Shown here piece by piece: positions 17,376-26,106 of a stretch of DNA of 64,000 bases (position 1 is its first letter; each line of letters begins with the position of its first letter). Position numbers and translations under genes: made by a program. Below the pieces are notes generated by a model. It did no database searches and had not been told where the DNA came from. It saw nothing but the letters and a program-made list of their open reading frames with translations. The stretch is from Aliishimia sp965656085 (GTDB lineage Bacteria; Pseudomonadota; Alphaproteobacteria; Rhodobacterales; Rhodobacteraceae), in NCBI GenBank assembly GCA_965656085.1, contig CBFHJA010000001.1:1-64000 (forward strand), in the 5' to 3' direction.

Positions 17376-19304
17376 ATGAGCACGCAGCGGCTCAGGTTAG
17401 CCGCCTCGAACGCGGCCGCGCCGGAGCAGATCGGCACCCCCGCGCTGCGCGACATGCGCCCGCTGGGGCAAATCCTCGTCGAGATGGGCGCAATTTCCGA
17501 AGACGATTTATCCTTCGCCCTCGCGCAGCAACGCAGGCTCGATGCACCGCTTGGCGATATCCTGATCTCCAATGGACGGCTGGACGCGGCAGGCTTGCAA
17601 GCCGCGCTGGCCGAGCAGCACGCCCTGCGCATGGTCGATTTCGAGACCGATCCGCCCGATCCGCGCTGCACGCATCTGCTCCCCCCGACCTTGTGCGTGC
17701 AGCATCAGGTGATCCCGTGGCTGCAACTCGACGATGTTCTGCTGGTTGCCACCGCCCGCCCTGACCTGTTCTCCGCCTTGGAACAGGACATGCCGCGCTA
17801 CGGGCTGACGCTCCTGCCGGTGCTTGCCGAGGCGGTCCAGATCCAGAGCGCGCTGACGCGCCATTGCGGCAAGGCGCTGGTGCAGCGCGCCGAGCAGCGC
17901 GTCGATGAAAGCCTGTCCTGCCGCACATGGCATGGCAGCGCCCGGACGCGGCACCTGATCGCGGGTGCCATGCTCGCAAGCCTGACCATCGCCATACTGG
18001 CCGTGCCCGGAGCGACCCTTGTCGGCCTCACCGCGCTGGCCTTTGCGGCGATGGTGCTGTCGCTCGGCCTGAAGACCGCAGCGACTCTCGCCGAGTTGCG
18101 CCACCAGAGCCGCCCCACCCCGGCGCGCGCGGCCCCGGCCGTGCTCAGATTGCCGAAAGTGTCGGTCCTCGTGCCCTTGCTGCGCGAGCGTGACATCGCT
18201 TCGGCCCTGATCCGGCGGCTGAGCGCGCTGACCTATCCCAAATCACAACTCGACGTGATCCTTGTGCTTGAGACCGAGGACACGGTGACGCGCGAGACGC
18301 TCGCGCGCACCGATCTGCCGGCGTGGGTTCGGGTGATCGTCGTGCCGCCAAGCGACGGGCTGCTCACCAAGCCCCGCGCGCTGAACTACGCGCTGGATTT
18401 CTGCCATGGCAGCATCGTCGGCATCTGGGATGCCGAGGACGCGCCCGCGCCGGACCAGATCGAGACCGTGGTGGCGCGGTTCCATGAGGCCCCGCCGGAG
18501 GTGGTCTGCCTGCAAGGGCGGCTCGACTACTACAACGCCAAAGGCAACTGGATCGCGCGCTGTTTCACCATCGAATACGCGATGTGGTGGCGGCTGGTCA
18601 TGCCGGGCCTTGCGCGTCTGGGCGCGGTGATCCCGCTGGGCGGCACGACGCTGTTCTTCCGGCGCGCGGTGCTGGAGAGCTTGGGCGGATGGGACGCACA
18701 TAATGTGACCGAGGACGCCGATCTCGGCCTGCGCCTCGCCCGCCATGGCTACCGCACGGAGTTGATCGACACGGTGACATGGGAGGAGGCCAGTTGCCGC
18801 CCCTGGGCCTGGGTCAAGCAGCGCTCACGCTGGCTGAAGGGCTTTGCGGTCACGTGGCTGGTGCATATGCGCGCGCCGCGCAGGCTGCTGCGCGAGCTGG
18901 GCCTCTACCGCTTCGCCCTGCTTCAGGTGTTCTTCGCGGTCGCGCTCGCGCCCTTCCTCTTCGCGCCGGTGTTCTGGGTCTACCTGCTGCTGCCCGTTGT
19001 CGGCGCGGCGCATCCGGCGGCGGGCTGGCCGGTCCTGCCTGCGCTGCTGCTGGCCTTTGCGCTCGCTGAACTGACGGGTCTCGCGCTGCACCTGATTGCC
19101 GTGCGCAGGCCAGCACACCGGCATTTGCGCCTGTGGACCCTGCTGATGCCGTTTTATTTCATGCTTGGCACTGTTGCGGTCTACAAGGCGCTGTTCGAAC
19201 TGGTCGTGAACCCGTTTTACTGGGAAAAGACCCGCCACGGGGTTTGCCCGACGGTCCGCTACAATCTGCTCGATCCCCGGCCATGGGCGGCACGCCGGGA
19301 CTGA
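17376..19304 (+). CDS. GT2-family membrane glycosyltransferase with N-terminal GspE/MshE-type domain
   Basis: Residues 25-170 form a T2SSE_N (MshEN-like) domain in two halves: LGQILVEMGAISEDDL and LGDILISNGRLDAAGL, then HLLPPTLCVQHQVIPW. This domain binds c-di-GMP in MshE. Two membrane helices follow (about 190-235), then a processive GT2 catalytic domain with KVSVLVPLLRE, the DxD-like DAED, a TED motif and KQRSRWLKG (QxxRW). Three or four C-terminal membrane helices end the protein. It probably extrudes a beta-linked polysaccharide; the donor sugar is unknown. AAGGAG precedes ATG 17376 and a perfect CtrA box lies 49 bases upstream, suggesting cell-cycle or motile/sessile control. Confidence 0.88.
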   Translation: MSTQRLRLAASNAAAPEQIGTPALRDMRPLGQILVEMGAISEDDLSFALAQQRRLDAPLGDILISNGRLDAAGLQAALAEQHALRMVDFETDPPDPRCTHLLPPTLCVQHQVIPWLQLDDVLLVATARPDLFSALEQDMPRYGLTLLPVLAEAVQIQSALTRHCGKALVQRAEQRVDESLSCRTWHGSARTRHLIAGAMLASLTIAILAVPGATLVGLTALAFAAMVLSLGLKTAATLAELRHQSRPTPARAAPAVLRLPKVSVLVPLLRERDIASALIRRLSALTYPKSQLDVILVLETEDTVTRETLARTDLPAWVRVIVVPPSDGLLTKPRALNYALDFCHGSIVGIWDAEDAPAPDQIETVVARFHEAPPEVVCLQGRLDYYNAKGNWIARCFTIEYAMWWRLVMPGLARLGAVIPLGGTTLFFRRAVLESLGGWDAHNVTEDADLGLRLARHGYRTELIDTVTWEEASCRPWAWVKQRSRWLKGFAVTWLVHMRAPRRLLRELGLYRFALLQVFFAVALAPFLFAPVFWVYLLLPVVGAAHPAAGWPVLPALLLAFALAELTGLALHLIAVRRPAHRHLRLWTLLMPFYFMLGTVAVYKALFELVVNPFYWEKTRHGVCPTVRYNLLDPRPWAARRD

Positions 19305-19324
19305 GACCCGAAACGCTCAAAGGA

Positions 19325-19996
19325 TCAGGGCTCTTCCTTGCGCCCTTCCGCATCCTGCCGCAGCCGGGTCATGAAGGCGACCGAGATGTGATCGCGCAGC
19401 GCCGTGCTGGCCGACTCCTCATCGCGCGCTTCGATGGCGGACACGATGGCACCGTGCTCTTCCTGCGCGATCTTGCTGCGCCCCTGCGCGGCGAGCGACG
19501 TGGTGGCCATGAGCGCCATGGTGCGGTGCACCAGATCGAGTTGCTGCACGAGATAGCGATTGTGCGAGGCGAGGTGGATTTGCTTGTGAAACCGCCGGTT
19601 GGCCCGCGCCAAGGCCGCCGGATCGTTCAGCAGCGCGTTGTCGGCCTCGACCATGGCGCGCAACAGCGCGACCTCCTCGGTGGTGGCGTGCCGCGCCGCG
19701 AGCCCGGCCGCGAGCCCTTCAAGCTCGCGCCGCACGATATAGAGCTCCGACATCTGGTTGTGATCGAGCGAGGCGACGATGAGCGAGCGCCCGTCGCGTG
19801 ACAGCAGGGATTGGGTTTCGAGCCGTTGCAGCGCTTCGCGAATGGGCGTGCGCGACACGCCGAAGCGCTCGGCAAGCTCGCTCTCCACGAGCCGGTCGCC
19901 GGGCCGATAGACCCCCTCGTCAATGGCGGCGAGGATCATCGAATAGGCGTCCGTCGGCGCTGGTTTCAAAACTGTCACACGCGTGGTCCTTATCAT
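19325..19996 (-). CDS. GntR-family (FadR/FCD subfamily) transcription regulator
   Basis: A 223-residue protein with an N-terminal winged helix-turn-helix (ILAAIDEGVYRPGDRLVE, then ELAERFGVSRTPIREAL, residues 20-58) and a C-terminal all-helical FCD ligand domain. The FCD metal-site residues are visible as the Asp/His-rich FHKQIHLASHN and EEHGAIVSAIEARDEESA. FCD regulators usually respond to organic acids. The neighbours on both sides point away or converge, so the regulated genes are not obvious. Confidence 0.92.
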   Translation of the reverse strand: MIRTTRVTVLKPAPTDAYSMILAAIDEGVYRPGDRLVESELAERFGVSRTPIREALQRLETQSLLSRDGRSLIVASLDHNQMSELYIVRRELEGLAAGLAARHATTEEVALLRAMVEADNALLNDPAALARANRRFHKQIHLASHNRYLVQQLDLVHRTMALMATTSLAAQGRSKIAQEEHGAIVSAIEARDEESASTALRDHISVAFMTRLRQDAEGRKEEP

Positions 19997-20081
19997 CGTC
20001 TTGCTGGACGGAGATTAGCGAAGCGGCGCGCCTGCGCGCAAGCCACTTGTCAAGCCGCCCTGCCCTGCTATGCCTTGGCCC

Positions 20082-20726
20082 ATGCCAAAAGAACATTTCA
20101 CCCATGTCGAGACGTGGGTTTTCGACCTCGACAACACGCTCTACCCGCCCTCGGCGCGGCTCTTCGACCAGATCGAGGTGCGGATGACCGCCTTCGTGCA
20201 GGAGAGCCTCGGCGTTGATGCCGCCGAGGCCGACCGCCTACGCGGCCATTACTGGCGCGAATATGGCACCACGCTGGCCGGGCTGATGCGCGAGCATGGT
20301 GTCGACCCGGGCCCGTACCTGACCGAAGTGCACGATATTTCCTTCGACGCGCTGGAGCCCGACCCCGAACTGGCAGCCCATATTTCCGATCTGTCCGGGC
20401 GGCGCATTGTCTACACCAATGGCTGCGCGCCCTATGCCGAACGGGTGCTGGAGGCGCGCGGCCTCACCGGGCTCTTCGATGCGGTCTACGGCGTCGAACA
20501 CGCCGATTTCCTGCCCAAACCCGAGGCCGGGGCCTTTGCACGGGTCTTCGAACAGGATGGCCTGACCCCGGCGCGCGCGGCGATGTTCGAGGATGACCCG
20601 CGCAATCTCGCGGTGCCCCATGCGCTGGGAATGCGCACGGTTCATGTGGCCGAGACGGCCGAGACGGCGGATCACATCCACCACCACACCGACGATCTGC
20701 GCGGCTTCCTGTCCCGCCTGCTCTGA
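20082..20726 (+). CDS. HAD-superfamily pyrimidine 5'-nucleotidase-like phosphatase
   Basis: A 214-residue HAD hydrolase. Motif I is FDLDNTLYPP (nucleophile Asp near residue 15), motif II is the Thr in VYTNG, and motif III/IV is FEDDPRNL. The DLDNTLY signature and size match the SDT1/YjjG-type pyrimidine 5'-nucleotidase group that is annotated in this lineage. ATG 20082 is taken over an in-frame ATG at 20070 because the homologous core starts here; neither has a clear ribosome-binding site. Confidence 0.85.
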   Translation: MPKEHFTHVETWVFDLDNTLYPPSARLFDQIEVRMTAFVQESLGVDAAEADRLRGHYWREYGTTLAGLMREHGVDPGPYLTEVHDISFDALEPDPELAAHISDLSGRRIVYTNGCAPYAERVLEARGLTGLFDAVYGVEHADFLPKPEAGAFARVFEQDGLTPARAAMFEDDPRNLAVPHALGMRTVHVAETAETADHIHHHTDDLRGFLSRLL

Positions 20727-20808
20727 GCGCGCCTTATGCGACAATCAGGCCTATCCTGCCGCACCGCAGCACGCCTATCTATGGCTTATTCACGCGACAG
20801 GAGACCTC

Positions 20809-21057
20809 ATGACCGCAGCCTCGATCCCCGCCCGCCTGCCCTTCTGGCAGCGCCTTTTCTTCGCCATCCCCGTGCTGGGTTGGGTTGCGCGCGACCTTGC
20901 GTTCGGAGACAAAAGCAATGTCTGGTACGCGCTGATCGGCTTCATCAGCCTGTGGCTGTCCTGCGCTCTGCTGTTCGGCGCGCCGGGTCTGTACATTCCG
21001 GCGCTGGCGATGGTGCCTGTCATCTTCGTCACGCTGATCGTGATCACTTGGGACTGA
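20809..21057 (+). CDS. Small two-helix membrane protein
   Basis: An 82-residue protein with an N-terminal amphipathic segment (LPFWQRLFFAIPVLGWVARDLAFG) split by a hydrophilic turn, then two strong membrane helices (about residues 43-60 and 62-80). AGGAG sits six bases before ATG 20809, which supports this start over the longer frame overlapping the nucleotidase gene. I do not recognise the family. It lies between the nucleotidase and a UbiH-type hydroxylase on the same strand. Confidence 0.75.
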   Translation: MTAASIPARLPFWQRLFFAIPVLGWVARDLAFGDKSNVWYALIGFISLWLSCALLFGAPGLYIPALAMVPVIFVTLIVITWD

Positions 21058-21086
21058 GCGCGCGCGCATGAGAGGGGGTCGCACCT

Positions 21087-22286
21087 GTGACGGATTTCGA
21101 CTGTGATATCGTGGTGTCCGGCGGCGGGATCGCCGGGCTGACGGCGGCGGCGGCCTTCGGGCAGCAGGGCTTTTCCGTGGTCTGCGTGGACCCCACCCCG
21201 CCGGTGACGACCCGCGATGCGGAGGGCTCGGACCTGCGCACCACCGCGCTCTTGCAACCGGCCCGCGAGGTGCTGAGCGACGCCGGGCTCTGGGACCGCC
21301 TCGCGCCCCATGGCACCCCGCTGGAGATCATGCGCATCGTCGATGCGGGCGGCGATCTGCCCGAGCCGCGCGTCACGCAGGATTTCCGCAGCGCGGACCT
21401 GTCGGACTTGCCCTTCGGCTGGAACTTCCCCAACTGGCTTTTGCGCCGCGAGTTACTCGGCGCGCTGGACACGCTGCCGACGGTCGATTTCCGCCCCGGC
21501 GTCTCCACCAACTCCCTGCGCACCCGCACCGCCGAGGCCCGCGTCGGCCTCAGCGACGGCACCCGCCTGCGCACCAAGCTGGTGGTGGCCGCCGACGGGC
21601 GCGGCTCTCCGATGCGCGCGGCAGCAGGCATCCCCGTCACCACCCTGCGCTACGGGCAAAAAGCGCTGGCCTTCGCGGTCACCCACCCGATCCCGCACGA
21701 AAATGTCTCCACCGAAATCCACCGCTCCGGCGGCCCGTTCACCCTCGTGCCGCTGCCCGACTACGAGGGCCGCCCCTCGTCGGCCATTGTCTGGATGGAA
21801 GACGGCCCGCGCGCGCTGGAACTGGCGGAGATGGACGTCGCCGAGTTCGAAAACGAGATGAGCACCCGCTCCTGCCACCTCTTCGGCCCCCTGACACTGG
21901 CCTCCCGCCGCACGGTCTGGCCGATCATCTCGCAGCAGGCCGAACGCATGTCCGGCGAGCGCATCGCGCTGATGGCAGAAGCCGCCCATGTGGTCCCGCC
22001 AATCGGCGCGCAGGGCCTCAACATGTCCCTGCGCGATCTCGCTAGCTTGCTTGATCTGGCGCGCAAAAGCCCCGCCACGCTGGGCGATGCGGCCATGCTC
22101 GAAGCCTATCACCGCGCCCGGCACAGCGATGTGTCCTTGCGCGTGCGCGGCATCGACATGCTCAACCGCGCCAGTCAGGCCCGCGCCCAACCCCTGCGCG
22201 ACGCCCGCGCCATGGGCCTCAAGGCGATCTACGGCCTCAAACCCGTCCGCCACACCCTGATGCAAATGGGCCTCGGCCTGCGCTAG
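21087..22286 (+). CDS. UbiH/UbiF/COQ6-family FAD-dependent hydroxylase
   Basis: A 399-residue flavoprotein monooxygenase of ubiquinone biosynthesis. The N-terminal dinucleotide fold is VVSGGGIAGLTAAAAFG, VAADGRGSPMR is the DG motif that binds FAD and NAD(P)H, and IALMAEAAHVVPPIGAQGLNMSLRD is a variant of the GD-P motif in which the usual GDAAH is EAAH. In alphaproteobacteria such proteins are called UbiH, UbiF, UbiL or UbiM according to the ring carbon hydroxylated; which one this is cannot be told here. The GTG start at 21087 follows a very strong GAGAGGGGG. It converges with the aminotransferase across a paired-palindrome repeat. Confidence 0.9.
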   Translation: MTDFDCDIVVSGGGIAGLTAAAAFGQQGFSVVCVDPTPPVTTRDAEGSDLRTTALLQPAREVLSDAGLWDRLAPHGTPLEIMRIVDAGGDLPEPRVTQDFRSADLSDLPFGWNFPNWLLRRELLGALDTLPTVDFRPGVSTNSLRTRTAEARVGLSDGTRLRTKLVVAADGRGSPMRAAAGIPVTTLRYGQKALAFAVTHPIPHENVSTEIHRSGGPFTLVPLPDYEGRPSSAIVWMEDGPRALELAEMDVAEFENEMSTRSCHLFGPLTLASRRTVWPIISQQAERMSGERIALMAEAAHVVPPIGAQGLNMSLRDLASLLDLARKSPATLGDAAMLEAYHRARHSDVSLRVRGIDMLNRASQARAQPLRDARAMGLKAIYGLKPVRHTLMQMGLGLR

Positions 22287-22295
22287 CAAGACCTC

Positions 22296-22370
22296 GCCCC
22301 GGCCTTGAGCCGGGGCCTCGACGTCAAAGGGCACGCCAAGCTCCGCGAGGTCCCGGATCACGTCCGGGAC
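22296..22370. repeat. Paired-palindrome intergenic repeat, copy 1
   Basis: Two hairpins 33 bases apart: GCCCCGGC-CTTGA-GCCGGGGC (22296-22316) and GTCCCGGA-TCACG-TCCGGGAC (22350-22370), both perfect 8-bp stems. The unit lies between two convergent genes. A second copy in the opposite orientation lies at 52568-52644, also between convergent genes. It resembles REP/BIME elements and could act as a bidirectional terminator or transcript stabiliser, but there is no T-tract. Confidence 0.75.
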
Positions 22371-22375
22371 GGGGT

Positions 22376-23503
22376 CTACAGAACCTTATCAACCACCCGG
22401 CGCAAACGCGCCAGCGTCCCCTCCACATCATAGAGCTTGTCCAGCCCAAAGAGCCCGATCCGGAAGGTGCGGAAATCGGCAGGCTCATCGCATTGCAGCG
22501 GCACCCCGGCGGCGATCTGCATCCCCTCGGCGGCAAATACCTTGCCTGTCTGGACATCCGGATCGGCGGTGTAGCACACCACAACCCCCGGCGCGCCATA
22601 GCCCTCGGCGGCCACCGACACGATGCCCTTCTCGGCCATCATCGCCCGCACCGCATTGCCCAGCGCCCATTGCGCCGCTTCCAGCTTGTCGAACCCATAG
22701 TCCTTGGTCTCCAGCATGGTATCCCGGAAATCCCGCAGCGCATCCGTGGGCATGGTCGCATGATAGGCATGGCCGCCGTTCAGATAGGCCTCCATGATGC
22801 TGCGCCACTTGCCCAGATCAACGGCGAAACTGTCCGACTGCGTCTCCCCAAGCCGCGCCAGCCCCCGCTCCGAGAGCATCACCAGCCCCGCACAAGGCGA
22901 CGCGCTCCAGCCCTTTTGCGGCGCGGAGATCAGCACATCGACGCCCGTCGCTTCCATATCCACCCACGCACAGCCCGACGCGATGCAATCGAGCACTATC
23001 AGCGCCCCGACCTCATGCGCGGCCTCCGCGAGCGCGCTCACATAGGCATCCGGCAGGATCACCCCGGCAGAGGTCTCCACATGCGGCGCGAACACCACGG
23101 CGGGCTTCTGCTCCCGGATCGCGCTGACCACATCCTCAATCGGCGCGGGCGCAAAGGGCGACTGCGACGCGTTCCCAGCCCGCCGCGCCTTCATCACGGT
23201 GACGTTCCCCGTCAGATGCCCACTCTCGATGATCTGCGACCAGCGATAGGAAAACCACCCGTTGCGCACCACCAGCACGTCGCGATCCTTGGCAAACTGC
23301 CGCGCCACGGCCTCCATCCCGAAGGTCCCGCCACCCGGCACCACCACGGCGCCTGCCGCGTGATAGACCTCGCAGAGCATGTCGTGAATGTCGTGCATCA
23401 CGCCCTGAAAGGCGGTGCTCATGTGGTTCAGCGAGCGGTCAGTAAAGACGACGGAAAACTCTTCGAGCCCGCTCGGGTCGACGGTGTCCAGCAATGCAGC
23501 CAT
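22376..23503 (-). CDS. Class V PLP-dependent aminotransferase (alanine/serine-glyoxylate type)
   Basis: A 375-residue fold-type I PLP enzyme. The internal aldimine lysine is in SAPQKGWSA (near residue 190), VLDCIASG carries the PLP-contacting Asp, and GGGTFGMEAVARQF near residue 45 binds the phosphate. The family includes alanine-glyoxylate, serine-glyoxylate and 2-aminoethylphosphonate transaminases; the exact substrate cannot be fixed. ATG 23503 is preceded by AAGAGGAGG, better than the longer open frame. Two Lrp-type regulators lie upstream on the same strand and may control it. Confidence 0.88.
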   Translation of the reverse strand: MAALLDTVDPSGLEEFSVVFTDRSLNHMSTAFQGVMHDIHDMLCEVYHAAGAVVVPGGGTFGMEAVARQFAKDRDVLVVRNGWFSYRWSQIIESGHLTGNVTVMKARRAGNASQSPFAPAPIEDVVSAIREQKPAVVFAPHVETSAGVILPDAYVSALAEAAHEVGALIVLDCIASGCAWVDMEATGVDVLISAPQKGWSASPCAGLVMLSERGLARLGETQSDSFAVDLGKWRSIMEAYLNGGHAYHATMPTDALRDFRDTMLETKDYGFDKLEAAQWALGNAVRAMMAEKGIVSVAAEGYGAPGVVVCYTADPDVQTGKVFAAEGMQIAAGVPLQCDEPADFRTFRIGLFGLDKLYDVEGTLARLRRVVDKVL

Positions 23504-23636
23504 GGGGGCCTCCTCTTGATTGCGCCCGGCATACGGGGCGCGGCGCTGAGGTGCAAAGTCTACTTGGGCATACCGCGCCGGGACCAGACGCCCCGGTGTC
23601 GCAGATCGGAAACGCCCCGCACCTATAATGCCCCGC

Positions 23637-24092
23637 CTATAGCGGCCCCGGCAACCGCTCCTCACTCAGAAGCACATTGGCCTCGACCTCCCCCGCTCCC
23701 GGCAGCGTCATGATCCGCCGCCGCAGCACCCGCTCGAAATCCGGCAGATCGCGCGCCACGACCCGGAGCCGGTAGTCATAGAGCCCCAGCACGTGCTCCA
23801 CGGTCTGCACCTCCGGGATCGCCTTCACCGCGCGCTCGAAATCCTCCAAAGAGACCTGCCCCTTGGTCGCGAGCTTCACACCGAGAAACACCGTCACCCC
23901 GAAGCCCAGCTTCTCGGGATCGAGCCGCAGCCGCTTGCCCTTGATCACCCCGCGCTCCTGCAAGCGCTTGATCCGCCGCCATGCCGCAGGCTGCGACAGC
24001 CCGAACTTCCGCCCCAGCGCCCCCGCGCTCTGGCTGGCATCGCGCGCCAAAGCCAGCACCAGCCCCCGGTCGATCTCGTCCAGCTCACTCAT
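23637..24092 (-). CDS. Lrp/AsnC-family regulator, second of a tandem pair
   Basis: A 151-residue regulator with an N-terminal helix-turn-helix (LGRKFGLSQPAAWRRIKRL, residues 26-44) and a C-terminal RAM/AsnC ligand domain (VEHVLGLYDYRLRVVARDL). Its ATG overlaps the stop of the other Lrp gene (24089-24544) by 4 bases, and the two proteins have the same length, so this is an overlapping duplicated pair. In its GLYDYRL turn, G-x-YDY replaces the usual G-x-xDY. A role in amino-acid control of the aminotransferase or ilvC is inference from position. Confidence 0.92.
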   Translation of the reverse strand: MSELDEIDRGLVLALARDASQSAGALGRKFGLSQPAAWRRIKRLQERGVIKGKRLRLDPEKLGFGVTVFLGVKLATKGQVSLEDFERAVKAIPEVQTVEHVLGLYDYRLRVVARDLPDFERVLRRRIMTLPGAGEVEANVLLSEERLPGPL

Positions 24093-24544
24093 AGCGGCAA
24101 CGCCTCCTCGGACTTGATCCGCGCCACATGCATCAGCGCCTCGATATCGGCGATATGCGGCAGCGTCAGTATCCGCGTCCGATAGACGTGCTGATAATGC
24201 CCCATATCCCGCGCGATCACCGAGAGCCGCGCATCGACGCGCCCCAGAAAGGTTTGCACTTGCAAGACCTCCGGGATCTCCCGCGCCGCCACCAGAAACT
24301 CGTCAAACGCCCGCGCCTGCGTCTTGTCGAGCGTGATCCGCAGCGAGACCTCGACCGTGTAGCCGAGCGCGCCCCAGTCGATCACCGCCTCGACCCCGCC
24401 CAGAACCCCGGTATCCTGCATCCGCCCCACACGCCGCGTGAGCTGCGCCGCACTTATCCCGGCCCGCTCTGCAAGCTCGGACGGTACAAGCGAGGGCTCC
24501 GCCTGCCATTGCCGCAGAATGCGCCGATCCACGTCATCGAGCAT
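24089..24544 (-). CDS. Lrp/AsnC-family regulator, first of a tandem pair
   Basis: A 151-residue paralogue of the next gene: it starts MLDDVDRRILRQWQ, has a helix-turn-helix at residues 24-42 (LAERAGISAAQLTRRVGRM), then the RAM domain with FLGRVDARLSVIARDM. Start ATG 24544 is 132 bases from the divergent ilvC start, so the intergenic region is a natural place for autoregulation and ilvC control. The two Lrp proteins may form mixed oligomers. A longer open frame on this strand that runs antisense through ilvC is not real. Confidence 0.92.
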   Translation of the reverse strand: MLDDVDRRILRQWQAEPSLVPSELAERAGISAAQLTRRVGRMQDTGVLGGVEAVIDWGALGYTVEVSLRITLDKTQARAFDEFLVAAREIPEVLQVQTFLGRVDARLSVIARDMGHYQHVYRTRILTLPHIADIEALMHVARIKSEEALPL

Positions 24545-24676
24545 GAAAACTCCAAGAATTGCCAGTTTCGCGAATGATACTCCTTTCGCTTGGCCAAATA
24601 AACTCAAATTCCAACGCTGAAACCCATACCATCCCCCGCTATAACGCCCCCAACCCAACCCCGAGAGGAGAAAACC

Positions 24677-25699
24677 ATGCGCGTTTATTATGATCGCGAT
24701 TGCGATGTGAACCTGATCAAGGACATGAAAGTGGCGATTCTGGGCTACGGCTCCCAAGGCCACGCCCACGCCCTCAACCTGCGCGACTCTGGCGCGAAGA
24801 ATGTCGTCGTCGCTCTGCGCGAAGGGTCCCCCTCCGCCGCCAAAGCGGAAGGCGAAGGCCTGCAAGTGATGGGCATCGCCGAGGCCGCCGCGTGGTGCGA
24901 CCTGATCATGTTTACCATGCCCGACGAGCTTCAGGCCGAGACCTACAAAAAATACGTCCACGACAACCTGCGCGACGGCGCCGCGATGGCCTTCGCCCAC
25001 GGCCTCAACGTGCATTTCGGCCTGATCGAGCCGAAAGACACGGTCGACGTGATCATGATGGCCCCCAAAGGCCCCGGCCACACCGTGCGCGGCGAATACA
25101 CCAAGGGCGGCGGCGTGCCCTGCCTCGTGGCCGTCAACAACGACGCGTCCGGCAAAGCCCTCGAAATCGGCCTCTCCTATTGCTCCGCCATCGGCGGCGG
25201 CCGCTCCGGCATCATCGAGACCAACTTCCGCGAAGAGTGCGAAACCGACCTCTTCGGCGAGCAGGCCGTGCTCTGCGGCGGCCTTGTGGAGCTGATCCGC
25301 ATGGGCTTCGAGACCCTCGTGGAAGCAGGCTACGCGCCGGAAATGGCCTATTTCGAGTGCTTGCACGAGGTGAAGCTGATCGTGGACCTGATCTACGAAG
25401 GCGGCATCGCGAACATGAACTACTCGATTTCCAACACGGCTGAGTATGGCGAATATGTCTCCGGCCCGCGCGTTCTGCCCTACGAGCAGACCAAGAAGGA
25501 GATGAAGGCGATCCTGCACGACATCCAGACCGGCAAATTCGTGCGCGATTTCATGACCGAGAACGCCGTGGGCCAGCCCTTCTTCAAAGGCACGCGCCGC
25601 ATGAACGACGCGCACCAGATCGAAGAGGTGGGCGAGAAGCTCCGCGCCATGATGCCGTGGATTTCCGCAGGCAAGATGGTCGACAAAGCCAAGAACTGA
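24677..25699 (+). CDS. ilvC: Ketol-acid reductoisomerase
   Basis: Second enzyme of valine/isoleucine synthesis: isomerises and reduces acetolactate or acetohydroxybutyrate with NADPH and Mg2+. The class I enzyme (340 residues) shows GYGSQGHAHALNL (residues 24-36, dinucleotide fold), PKGPGHTVR, and the metal-binding ETDLFGEQAVLCGG. GAGAGGAG precedes ATG 24677. The gene is divergent from a pair of Lrp-type regulators, the classical controllers of branched-chain amino-acid genes, and ends in a strong terminator. Confidence 0.98.
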   Translation: MRVYYDRDCDVNLIKDMKVAILGYGSQGHAHALNLRDSGAKNVVVALREGSPSAAKAEGEGLQVMGIAEAAAWCDLIMFTMPDELQAETYKKYVHDNLRDGAAMAFAHGLNVHFGLIEPKDTVDVIMMAPKGPGHTVRGEYTKGGGVPCLVAVNNDASGKALEIGLSYCSAIGGGRSGIIETNFREECETDLFGEQAVLCGGLVELIRMGFETLVEAGYAPEMAYFECLHEVKLIVDLIYEGGIANMNYSISNTAEYGEYVSGPRVLPYEQTKKEMKAILHDIQTGKFVRDFMTENAVGQPFFKGTRRMNDAHQIEEVGEKLRAMMPWISAGKMVDKAKN

Positions 25700-25720
25700 T
25701 CTCGGGTCCCAGAACAGCAA

Positions 25721-25747
25721 AAGGCCCGCCAAAAGCGGGCCTTTTTT
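25721..25747 (+). terminator. Rho-independent terminator of ilvC
   Basis: A 9-bp stem AAGGCCCGC-CAAAA-GCGGGCCTT followed by TTTT, beginning 22 bases after the ilvC stop. Confidence 0.92.
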
Positions 25748-25814
25748 CATGGGGTCAGGCGATGGTCAGCCCTTGCGGCGCAGCGCAGTCAGCCCGCCGA
25801 AGCGCCACGATGGT

Positions 25815-25985
25815 TCAGACATCCACCGGCTTGCCTTTGGACGGCCCGTCCTTGGCCAGCGTCGATTTCGGCGCGTCCTCATCCTGCAGGCGCTGGTCCA
25901 CCTTCTGCTTGTTGATCAGCGCGAAGACGATGAAGATGAACATCGTCACGAGGGCGAGGATCGGCACGATATACGGAATATCCAT
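25815..25985 (-). CDS. Small single-helix membrane protein
   Basis: A 56-residue protein with one membrane helix (IVPILALVTMFIFIVFALI, residues 6-24) and a charged cytoplasmic tail. CAGGAGAA sits eight bases before ATG 25985, which fixes the start inside a longer open frame. No family is recognised; the tail has a Lys/Asp-rich pattern like small adaptor or assembly subunits. It stands alone between the ilvC terminator and intergenic repeat A. Confidence 0.7.
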   Translation of the reverse strand: MDIPYIVPILALVTMFIFIVFALINKQKVDQRLQDEDAPKSTLAKDGPSKGKPVDV

Positions 25986-26106
25986 TGTCTGTTCTCCTGT
26001 TTGTGTGCGTTGGTTGAAGACATAACCCCACAGCCCGGCAAAGGTTCCAGCGCGCAGTATAGGGTGGACAATTTGCAGGGGCCTGCTGCGCGAGCAGCGG
26101 GCGCGG

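Noticed and set aside
24545..25750. Minus-strand extension of the first Lrp gene through ilvC
   Set aside because: The Lrp domain starts at 24544 with its own ATG; the extension is antisense to ilvC.
26086..26097. CTGC-GCGA-GCAG as a PhaR site
   Set aside because: It fits the loose pattern but is GC palindromic sequence next to the hairpin module and has no PHA-related gene nearby.
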